NCBI GenBank assembly: GCA_044225415.1
Contig: JBGAIO010000112.1
Location: 1-6,866, forward strand
From: JALORV01 sp044225415
GTDB lineage: Bacteria; Pseudomonadota; Gammaproteobacteria; Burkholderiales; Burkholderiaceae_F
Reading direction: 5' to 3'
Length of the DNA stretch: 6,866 nt
A program made the position numbers and the translations under genes. Positions within the stretch are counted from its first letter, which is position 1, and the number at the start of each line of letters is the position of its first letter. Shown in pieces: positions 1-5,635 of this stretch. The notes beneath the pieces were generated by a model, which saw only the letters and a program-made list of their open reading frames with translations, had not been told where the DNA came from and did no database searches.

Positions 1-461
1 AGGAATTCGTCATCGTCGAGCGCGTCACTGGCCCCGCGACGGCCGTGTCGGCGGTGTGCAGCACGGAGCAGCTGATGCAGCTGCAGCAGCAGTGCCGGCA
101 GATCTACGTCGACCCGAACCTGATGCAGTACGCGGTGAAGCTGGTCGCCGCGACGCGCCGGCCGGTGCAGTACGGACTGAAGGACATCGAGCGCTATCTC
201 ACCTTCGGTGCCAGTCCGCGTGCGACGATCAACCTGATCGAAGGCGCGCGCGCGCTCGCCTTCCTGCGCGGACGCAGCTACGTGCTGCCCGACGACATCG
301 TCGACATCGTGCCCGACGTGCTGCGTCATCGGCTGGTGCTGAGCTACGAGGCGCTGTCCGACGGACAGAACGCCGACGCGCTGATCCTGCGCGTGCTGCA
401 GATGATCCGCAAACCGGAAGCGCCGCTGGAAGGCCATGTTCGGGTGGCGGCGGGCGCCTAG
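1..461 (+). CDS. MoxR-family AAA+ ATPase, C-terminal part (5' end outside window)
   Basis: This is the last 152 residues of a MoxR-type AAA+ ATPase; the reading frame is open from base 3 and stops with TAG at 459-461. The Walker A and B motifs lie upstream of the window. What is visible is the end of the ATPase core and the helical lid. The lid carries the family signature GASPRA (bases 207-224), whose arginine is the expected sensor-2 residue. It is followed by the conserved stretch GARALAFLRGR and then LPDDI and VLRHRL. MoxR proteins are cytoplasmic ATPases that work with VWA-domain partners as chaperones or maturation factors, for example for methanol dehydrogenase or CO dehydrogenase. The following DUF58 and VWA genes fit that module. 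The gene overlaps the DUF58 gene by 26 bases. Family assignment is secure, but the specific client cannot be read from this part. Confidence 0.93.
   Translation, partial: EFVIVERVTGPATAVSAVCSTEQLMQLQQQCRQIYVDPNLMQYAVKLVAATRRPVQYGLKDIERYLTFGASPRATINLIEGARALAFLRGRSYVLPDDIVDIVPDVLRHRLVLSYEALSDGQNADALILRVLQMIRKPEAPLEGHVRVAAGA
428..433 (+). promoter_or_regulatory. Ribosome binding site of the DUF58 gene
   Basis: GGAAGG lies just before the ATG at 436, inside the end of the MoxR gene. The later in-frame ATG at 547 has no comparable purine-rich sequence, so this site supports the upstream start and translational coupling to MoxR. Confidence 0.5.
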
Positions 462-1596
462 GCAGCCCGCCACCGCGGGCGCCGCGGTCGACGCGACACC
501 GGCCGCCAACGAGTCGGTGGCCGCGGCGCGGGCCGCTGCGCGCTCGATGAAGCGCGGGCCGACGCGCGCCGACGCGACGCTGCCGCCGGATCGCCCGCAG
601 CCGGGCGCGGCCGTCGGAGGCGAAGTGCCGCGGCTCGCCAGCGCCGATCCCGAGCGACTGCTGCGCCGCCTGGAATGGACGGTGCTGCGCCGGCTCGACG
701 GACTGCTGCAGGGCGACTACCGGACACTGTTCCGCGGCTTCGGCCTCGATCTGGCGGACCTGCGCGAATACCAGCTGCACGACGACGTGCGCTACATCGA
801 CTGGAACGTCACCGCGCGCGTGGTCACGCCGCACGTGCGCGAGTTCCAGGAGGATCGCGAAGTCGCGGCGTGGTTCCTGCTGGACCTGTCCGCGTCGATC
901 GACTTCGGCTCGCGCGGCGTGCGCAAGCGCGCGCTGTCGGCGGAGCTGATCGCGGTGCTGGCGCGGCTGTTCACGCGCTATGGCAACCGGGTCGGCGCCG
1001 TGCTGCATGCGGACGGCGACAGCGAAGTCATCCCGGCGCGCAACGGCCGGCGCCATGTGCTGCACCTGCTGCAGCGGATGGCGGCGATGGGTGCGCACGA
1101 GCAGCGCGAGGCAGCGCGCAAGCCGGGGGTCGGCCGCATCACCGACCTGGCCGAGCTGCTGGCGCGGGCGCAACCGGCGATCAAGCGCCGCTCGGTGATC
1201 TTCGTCGTGTCGGATTTCATCAGCACGCCGGGCTGGGCGCGGCGGCTTGCGCAGCTCGCCCGGCGGCACGAAGTGATCGCGGTGCGCCTGACCGATCCGA
1301 TGGAGCTCGAACTGCCCGACATCGGCATGGTCGTGATGCAGGACGCGGAAACGGGCGAGCAGCTCACCGTGGATACGCACGACCGCGCCTTCCGCCGCCG
1401 CTTTGCCGACGCCGCCGCGCGCCGCGAAACGGAACTGCGCGAGTCGCTTGCTGAAGCCGGCGTCGACTGCCTGGAACTGGCCACCGACGAGCCGCTCGAC
1501 GCGGCGCTGCTGCGCTTCACGCAGCTGCGCAAGCGGCGCAGCCAGCTCTCCGCCGGCGGCGTGCCGGCGATCGTCGCCACGCACGCGGGACGCTGA
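436..1596 (+). CDS. DUF58 domain-containing protein (MoxR partner with degenerate VWA fold)
   Basis: This 386-residue cytoplasmic protein has no obvious signal peptide or membrane segment. Residues 1-70 are an Ala/Pro/Arg-rich, low-complexity leader that is probably disordered. The DUF58 signature follows at about 108-125: LREYQLHDDVRYIDWN, matching the family pattern of a GDD-like turn followed by R-x-IDW. Next comes a VWA-like strand with DLSAS (150-154), resembling a DxSxS metal-ion site, and later VVSDF (257-261). DUF58 proteins are almost always encoded next to MoxR ATPases and are believed to be adaptors in the same chaperone system. The start at 436 overlaps the MoxR stop and has a GGAAGG sequence before it. 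A start at 547 would remove the disordered leader, and cannot be excluded. The VWA gene follows after 21 bases. The family call is firm; the molecular role is inferred from family and context. Confidence 0.92.
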   Translation: MFGWRRAPRQPATAGAAVDATPAANESVAAARAAARSMKRGPTRADATLPPDRPQPGAAVGGEVPRLASADPERLLRRLEWTVLRRLDGLLQGDYRTLFRGFGLDLADLREYQLHDDVRYIDWNVTARVVTPHVREFQEDREVAAWFLLDLSASIDFGSRGVRKRALSAELIAVLARLFTRYGNRVGAVLHADGDSEVIPARNGRRHVLHLLQRMAAMGAHEQREAARKPGVGRITDLAELLARAQPAIKRRSVIFVVSDFISTPGWARRLAQLARRHEVIAVRLTDPMELELPDIGMVVMQDAETGEQLTVDTHDRAFRRRFADAAARRETELRESLAEAGVDCLELATDEPLDAALLRFTQLRKRRSQLSAGGVPAIVATHAGR

Positions 1597-1617
1597 AGGC
1601 CCAGGCCAGACCGCGCC

Positions 1618-2682
1618 ATGTTCGAATCGACCGCGATCAGTTTCCTGTGGCCGCGCCTGCTGTGGGTGCTGCTTGTCGTGCCATTCGCCGTGCTGGTCTG
1701 CGGCCTCATCGTGTGGCGGCGTCGCGTGGCGCGTCCCGTTGCGCAGCTGGATCCGGTGGCTGCGGCCGGAACCGACCGACCGCAGCGCTGGGCAGTGGCG
1801 CTGCTGTGGCTCGCGGGCGTGACGCTGATGCTGCTGGCGGTGGCGCGCCCACAGGCGACGATCACGCTGCCGTCGCGCGTGGAAACGGTGATCCTCGCGC
1901 TCGACATGTCGGGCAGCATGAAGGCGACCGACATCGCCCCGTCGCGGATGGCCGCGGCGCGCGATGCGGCCAAGGCTTTCGTCGAGAACCAGCCGCGCAA
2001 CGTGCGCATCGGCGTGGTTGGCGTGGCGGCGGCGGCGGCGGTCGTGCAGTCGCCCACCACCAATCGCGAAGACCTGCTGAAGTCCATCGAGCGCCTGGAG
2101 CCGCAGCGCGGTACCGCGCTCGGCAGCGGCCTCGTGATCGCGCTCGACACCGCGTTGCCGGCCGCGCACATCGACGTCGACGGCTTCATCAATCCGCGCC
2201 GCGACCGCACGCCGGCGCCGGCACTGCCGGCCGACAAGTCCGCGGACAAGCCGGCCGAGGAGCCGACGTCGATGGCGCCGGGCGAGAACACCACGGCGGC
2301 GATCGTGCTGCTGTCCGACGGACAGAGCAACGTCGGCCCCGATCCGCAGAAGGCCGCCGAGCTCGCCGCGAAGCACGGCGTGCGCATCTATACCGTCGGC
2401 ATGGGCACGCCCGACGGCGTGGTGGTCAAGGTCGACGGCTGGTCGATGCGCACGCGCCTCGACGAGGAATCGCTGCAGAAGATCGCATCGACTACGCGCG
2501 GCGAGTACTTCCGCGCACCGAATGCGGGCGAACTGTCGAAGATCTACCGCACGCTGGGCGCCAAGCTCGCGTTCGAGAAGCAGCGGCCCACCGAGGTCAC
2601 CGCGGTGTTCGCCGGGATGGGTGCGCTGTTCGCCGCGCTGGCGGGACTGCTGTCGCTGCTGTGGTTCAATCGCGTGCTGTAG
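1618..2682 (+). CDS. VWA domain membrane protein (BatA / YfbK-like)
   Basis: This 354-residue protein belongs to the VWA proteins paired with MoxR ATPases (BatA-like; often named 'Ca-activated chloride channel homolog', a label without functional support). Two hydrophobic segments at about 9-33 and 57-76 precede the VWA domain, and a third at about 327-350 closes the protein, ending in LLWFNRVL. The VWA domain begins at about 88 and contains a complete MIDAS metal site: DMSGSM (96-101), the threonine of RGTALGSG (Thr166) and the aspartate of LLSDGQ (Asp234). The topology predicts a VWA domain outside the cytoplasm held by flanking membrane segments. A Pro/Lys/Asp-rich loop at about 195-223 interrupts the domain; similar loops are known in this subfamily. 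Five consecutive GCG codons give an alanine run at 137-141. The start at 1618 is chosen because it keeps the N-terminal membrane segment typical of the family, although no strong ribosome binding site is seen. No second VWA (BatB) or DUF4381 gene accompanies it here. Confidence 0.92.
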   Translation: MFESTAISFLWPRLLWVLLVVPFAVLVCGLIVWRRRVARPVAQLDPVAAAGTDRPQRWAVALLWLAGVTLMLLAVARPQATITLPSRVETVILALDMSGSMKATDIAPSRMAAARDAAKAFVENQPRNVRIGVVGVAAAAAVVQSPTTNREDLLKSIERLEPQRGTALGSGLVIALDTALPAAHIDVDGFINPRRDRTPAPALPADKSADKPAEEPTSMAPGENTTAAIVLLSDGQSNVGPDPQKAAELAAKHGVRIYTVGMGTPDGVVVKVDGWSMRTRLDEESLQKIASTTRGEYFRAPNAGELSKIYRTLGAKLAFEKQRPTEVTAVFAGMGALFAALAGLLSLLWFNRVL

Positions 2683-2687
2683 CCGCG

Positions 2688-4997
2688 ATGACGACCGCCA
2701 GGGTCCTCAAGTTCGGCATCGGCCAGGCCGTCACACGCCGCGAGGACGAACGGCTGCTGACCGGGCGCGCCTGCTATGTCGACGACATCGTTCGACCCGA
2801 TGCGCTGCATGCGGCGTTCGTGCGCTCGCCGCATGCGCATGCGCGCATCGTCGGCATCGATGCGGCCGAGGCGCGTGCGTTCGACGGCGTGGTGGCGGTG
2901 TGCACGGCGGCCGACCTGGCTGCAGATGGCGTGGCGCCGTTTCCGCCGAACCCCGCACTCAAGGTGGCGAAAGGCGCACCGCCGCCGGCGCCGCCATTGC
3001 ACGCGCTCGCACCGGACGTCGTGCGCTGCGTGGGTCAATGTGTCGCGGTGGTGCTGGCGACAACGCGCCCGTTGGCCGATCGGGCCGCCGCGACGGTCAT
3101 CGTCGACTACGACCCGCTGCCGGCGGTGAGCGGCATCGACGCCGCGCTCGCACCCTCTGCGCCGCAGGTGTGGCCGCATGCGCCCGGCAACGTCGCCGGC
3201 GTCGCGCGCTACGGCGATGCGGCGGCGGTGGAGCGTGCCTTCGCGCAGGCGGCCCACGTCTCGCGCATCGAGATCGCCAACCAGCGTGTCGCGCCGGTGA
3301 CGCTCGAGCCGCGCGGCGTCGTGGCCGAGGTCGACGCGGCGACCGGCCGGCTGACGGTGCACGCCAGTTCGCAGAACCCCGCGGGCTGCCAGAAGACGAT
3401 CGCCGCGCTGCTCGGACTGCCGCCCGAGCAGGTGCGCGTGCTCGTCGGCGACGTGGGCGGCGGCTTCGGCATGAAGACGCTGGTGCATCCGGAAGAGCTG
3501 GTGTGCGCGTGGGCCGCGCGCCGGTTCGGGCGCGTGGTGCGCTGGCGCGCGACGCGGCTCGAGGAGTTCCAGGCGGCGAGTCATGGGCGCGACCAGCACG
3601 CGGGCGCAGAAGTCGCCTTCGACAGGAATGCGCGCATCGTCGCGCTGCGTGTGCGGCTCGCGGGCGGCATCGGCGCATTCGCACATGGCGGCGGCGCGGT
3701 GATCAATCTCGCGGTCGGACCGAAGATCACGACCGGCGTCTATGACATCCCGCTGCTCGACCTCGAATCGAAGGTCGTCCTGACGCACGCGAATTTCGTC
3801 GGCGCCTATCGCGGTGCCGGCCGGCCCGAGGCGATCTACCTGATCGAGCGGCTGATGGATCGCGCTGCCGCCGAGCTGCGCATCGATCCCGCCGAACTGC
3901 GCCGCCGCAACCTGATCCGTCCGCAGCAGATGCCTTATCGCAACGCGATGGGCGAGACCTTCGACAGCGGCGACTTTCCGTCGATCCTCGACAGGGCGCT
4001 GCGCGCCGCAGACTGGGACGGCTATCCGACGCGGCTGCGCGAGTCCGCCGCGCGCGGACGTTTGCGGGGTCGCGCGGTGTCCACCTTCCTCGAATGGACC
4101 GGCGTGGTGCACGAGGAGACGGTGCGGCTGCATGTGCAGGGCGACGGTCGCGTGCGCGCATTCACCGCGATGCAGGCGATGGGCCAGGGCATCGAGACCA
4201 GCTACGTGCAGATCCTCGCGGAGACGCTGCAGATCGATGCCGACCGCATCGACATCGTGCAGGGCGACAGCGATGTCGCGCAGGGCATCGGCAGCATGGG
4301 CAGCCGGTCGCTGTACATCGGCGGCTCGGCGATGGCGAGTGCGTCGACGCAGGCGATCGATGCGGGTCGCGAACTGGCGTCCGCGGCGCTGGAAGCGCCG
4401 GCCGCCGACTTTCAGTACCGCGAAGGCCGCTTCGAAGTGGTCGGCACCGATGTCGGCATCGATCTCGCCGCGCTCGCGCAGCGCCAGCCCGGGCAGCGCA
4501 TCGCGGTCACCACCGTGCAGAAGGTCGACGGGCCGTCCTGGCCCAACGGCTGCCATGTGTGCGAGGTGGAGATCGATCCGGACACGGGCCATGTCGAGAT
4601 CGTGCGCTACGCGACGGTGGACGACGTCGGCCGCGTGATCAATCCGCTGATCGTGGCCGGGCAGGTGCACGGCGGCATCGCGCAGGCGGTCGGGCAGGCA
4701 TTGATGGAGCAGGTGGTGTACGACGCGGACGGTCAGCTGCTGACCGGCTCGTTCATGGACTATGCGGTGCCGCGCGCGGCCGACCTGCCCGCATACGCCA
4801 CGCAAACCGACGAATCGCAGCCCTGCAGGATCAATCCGCTGGGCGCGAAGGGGGTCGGTGAACTGGGCACCGTCGGTGCGACGCCGACGGTGATCAATGC
4901 GGTGGTCGATGCGTTGCGCGCGCGGGGAGTGACGGATGTCGCGATGCCGGCGACGCCGGAACGCGTGTGGCGGGCGCTGCGCGAGGCGGCCGGCTGA
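2688..4997 (+). CDS. Molybdenum hydroxylase large subunit (xanthine dehydrogenase/CoxL family, form II-like)
   Basis: This 769-residue protein is a full-length molybdopterin-cytosine-dinucleotide-binding catalytic subunit of the xanthine oxidase family. An N-terminal a/b hammerhead domain spans about 18-145, starting with the typical RREDERLLTGRACYVDD. Two molybdenum-cofactor-binding domains follow at about 165-410 and 425-700. Cofactor and active-site motifs are GDVGGGFGMK (254-263), AYRGAGR (373-379), MGQGIET (498-504), and GAKGVGELG (719-727), whose Glu725 aligns with the catalytic glutamate of the family. True aerobic CO dehydrogenase has AYRCSFR with a copper-binding cysteine; here that position is Gly376, so CO oxidation is unlikely and the substrate (an aldehyde, purine or N-heterocycle) is unknown. 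The enzyme is expected to act in the cytoplasm with a [2Fe-2S] subunit and an FAD subunit, neither of which is in the window. The ATG lies 5 bases after the VWA stop, without a clear ribosome binding site, suggesting reinitiation. The frame is open further upstream, but that part is the shadow of the VWA gene. Confidence 0.93.
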   Translation: MTTARVLKFGIGQAVTRREDERLLTGRACYVDDIVRPDALHAAFVRSPHAHARIVGIDAAEARAFDGVVAVCTAADLAADGVAPFPPNPALKVAKGAPPPAPPLHALAPDVVRCVGQCVAVVLATTRPLADRAAATVIVDYDPLPAVSGIDAALAPSAPQVWPHAPGNVAGVARYGDAAAVERAFAQAAHVSRIEIANQRVAPVTLEPRGVVAEVDAATGRLTVHASSQNPAGCQKTIAALLGLPPEQVRVLVGDVGGGFGMKTLVHPEELVCAWAARRFGRVVRWRATRLEEFQAASHGRDQHAGAEVAFDRNARIVALRVRLAGGIGAFAHGGGAVINLAVGPKITTGVYDIPLLDLESKVVLTHANFVGAYRGAGRPEAIYLIERLMDRAAAELRIDPAELRRRNLIRPQQMPYRNAMGETFDSGDFPSILDRALRAADWDGYPTRLRESAARGRLRGRAVSTFLEWTGVVHEETVRLHVQGDGRVRAFTAMQAMGQGIETSYVQILAETLQIDADRIDIVQGDSDVAQGIGSMGSRSLYIGGSAMASASTQAIDAGRELASAALEAPAADFQYREGRFEVVGTDVGIDLAALAQRQPGQRIAVTTVQKVDGPSWPNGCHVCEVEIDPDTGHVEIVRYATVDDVGRVINPLIVAGQVHGGIAQAVGQALMEQVVYDADGQLLTGSFMDYAVPRAADLPAYATQTDESQPCRINPLGAKGVGELGTVGATPTVINAVVDALRARGVTDVAMPATPERVWRALREAAG

Positions 4998-5003
4998 AGA
5001 ACT

Positions 5004-5024
5004 GATCGTCGCTACCGGGCGATC
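5004..5024. other. Weak hairpin at the convergent gene junction
   Basis: GATCGTC (5004-5010) can pair with GGCGATC (5018-5024) as 7 base pairs including one G-T, with a 7-base loop. It lies just past the hydroxylase gene and covers the stop codon of the opposing small gene. There is no T-run on either side, so it is at best a weak structure between two transcripts that meet tail-to-tail, not a clear intrinsic terminator. Confidence 0.2.
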
Positions 5025-5236
5025 TCCGTCCGCCCATCGGCCCATGCGGCACTGACGCGCTCGACGGGCGCAGTGGCGACCGGCGTCTGGAGATAGATCC
5101 GACCCACCTGCAGCATCACGAACCCAACCGCGGCGATCGCCGCGACCGTCGCCATGCGCGACGACAGGACATCAAACAGGTCGCGGAACCGTCGTTCCTT
5201 GCGGCGGCGACGCTTGGTTGCACTGCTCGTTCTCAT
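5012..5236 (-). CDS. Small basic single-pass membrane protein of unknown function
   Basis: This 74-residue protein is not recognised. Residues 1-27 are very basic, with an RRRRK cluster at 9-13. A hydrophobic segment at about 28-49 (ATVAAIAAVGFVMLQVG in its core) is followed by a short polar tail of about 25 residues. By the positive-inside rule the N-terminus would be cytoplasmic and the tail outside. The gene is judged real because GGAGG stands 6 bases before the ATG, and about 80 percent of its codons end in G or C, like the neighbouring genes. It is convergent with the hydroxylase gene (14 bases between stop codons) and divergent from the BTAD-AAA regulator. Its ribosome binding site and start codon are embedded in an 11-bp inverted repeat, suggesting control of translation or a DNA-binding site. 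The basic N-terminus might touch nucleic acid, lipid or a partner protein, but nothing in the sequence decides this. Confidence 0.7.
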   Translation of the reverse strand: MRTSSATKRRRRKERRFRDLFDVLSSRMATVAAIAAVGFVMLQVGRIYLQTPVATAPVERVSAAWADGRTEIAR

Positions 5237-5267
5237 GCTGTTCCTCCCGTGAACGAGAGGAACAGCA
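5236..5267 (-). promoter_or_regulatory. 11-bp perfect inverted repeat covering ribosome binding site and start
   Basis: TGCTGTTCCTC (5236-5246) and GAGGAACAGCA (5257-5267) are exact reverse complements with 10 bases between them. In the mRNA of the small - strand gene, the 5' arm can pair with the arm that holds GAGGAACAGC plus the A of the AUG. The folded form would hide the ribosome binding site. The same DNA could instead be an operator for a dimeric regulator. On the + strand no T-run follows, so it does not look like a terminator of the hydroxylase operon. The repeat itself is seen directly; its role is inferred. Confidence 0.55.
5243..5247 (-). promoter_or_regulatory. Strong Shine-Dalgarno sequence of the small membrane protein gene
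   Basis: On the - strand the sequence reads GGGAGGAACAGC followed by ATG, placing GGAGG 6 bases from the start codon. It is the best ribosome binding site in the window and fixes the start at 5236. Four of its five bases lie within the stem of an 11-bp inverted repeat. Confidence 0.75.
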
Positions 5268-5312
5268 ATCAGCGCGCCGGTTGCGCCATGCGGCAGATGG
5301 ACGGTCGGTCAG

Positions 5313-5326
5313 CGAGCGTTAACTCG
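5313..5326. repeat. Short inverted repeat around GTTAAC
   Basis: CGAG (5313-5316) and CTCG (5323-5326) flank CGTTAA, and the hexamer GTTAAC inside is itself palindromic though offset by one base. It lies about 80 bases upstream of the small gene's start, where an operator could sit. The arms are only four bases, so chance is a real possibility. Confidence 0.2.
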
Positions 5327-5401
5327 ATGGCGAAGCAGCCGGAGTCTGGAGCCTCGATCGAACGCATCGCATGCCGTCTGGACAGGCGGTCGACGAGGCG
5401 C

Positions 5402-5416
5402 GCCGCCCGCGGCGGC
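5402..5416. repeat. GC-rich 6-bp hairpin
   Basis: GCCGCC (5402-5407) pairs with GGCGGC (5411-5416) across a three-base loop. No T-run follows on either strand, so it is not called a terminator. In DNA this GC-rich, such short hairpins arise by chance. Confidence 0.2.
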
Positions 5417-5456
5417 CCATGTCAAGTATTCCGACGCGGCGCGTGGCGCTACGCTC

Positions 5457-5476
5457 CTGATAACGCTGAAATAACG
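5457..5476. repeat. AT-rich tandem motif CTGATAACG / CTGAAATAACG
   Basis: CTGATAACG (5457-5465) is immediately followed by CTGAAATAACG (5466-5476), the same motif with two extra A/T bases. It is one of the few AT-rich spots in a GC-rich region, lying 160-180 bases before the regulator start. It could be a regulator half-site pair or contain a weak extended -10 element (TGA-AATAAC, 5467-5475), but no -35 box is evident. Confidence 0.3.
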
Positions 5477-5635
5477 ACAGCGCGTTCTGCTGCCGCATTG
5501 GGATCCGCGAGAACCTGCATGCGGTACGCAGTCAGGCGCGATAGGCGTTTGCCAGCGTTGCGATGGCGTGACGATGATGTGCCGCATCGTGCGGATGCTC
5601 GGTTGCGCCTCGCCCTTCGTTTCGTGGATCTGTCG

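Larger units (their letters stand above)
5237..5635. other. Intergenic region between divergent small gene and BTAD-AAA regulator
   Basis: These roughly 400 bases carry no convincing gene. The frame of the regulator is open upstream to an ATG at 5519, but its 38 following codons end in G or C only about 60 percent of the time, against about 80 percent just after 5636. The region holds the start-site inverted repeat (5236-5267), a small palindrome (5313-5326), a GC-rich hairpin (5402-5416) and an AT-rich repeated motif (5457-5476). Promoters for both divergent genes should lie here. A perfect TTGACA on the - strand (5420-5425) has no matching -10 box, so no promoter is called. Confidence 0.6.

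Noticed and set aside
229..2387. Long open frames on the - strand opposite the DUF58 and VWA genes
   Set aside because: They are Arg/His/Ala-rich, have no recognisable domain, and mirror well-supported + strand genes; such antisense frames are expected in DNA this GC-rich.
1647..2687. N-terminal extension of the hydroxylase frame by about 350 residues
   Set aside because: The extension is the shadow of the VWA gene in another frame; the family N-terminus begins right after the ATG at 2688.
2688..4997. Identification as aerobic CO dehydrogenase large subunit (coxL)
   Set aside because: The required AYRCSFR loop with the copper-binding cysteine is absent; the loop is AYRGAGR, so only family-level naming is justified.
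2544..5045. An 833-codon open frame on the - strand across the hydroxylase gene
   Set aside because: Low-complexity Arg/His-rich translation with no motif, and it runs opposite to a gene with all active-site motifs in place.
5236..5267. Intrinsic terminator for the + strand operon
   Set aside because: The stem is strong, but no T-run follows on the + strand, and it lies about 240 bases past the operon, on top of the start of an opposing gene.
5420..5425. Perfect TTGACA -35 box on the - strand
   Set aside because: At the normal 16-18 base spacing the -10 position is GC-only (CGCGCC-like), so it is not supported as a promoter.
5519..5635. Longer N-terminus of the regulator from the ATG at 5519
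   Set aside because: Third-position GC is clearly lower here than after 5636, the extension is Arg-rich and unlike the family, and no good ribosome binding site precedes it.
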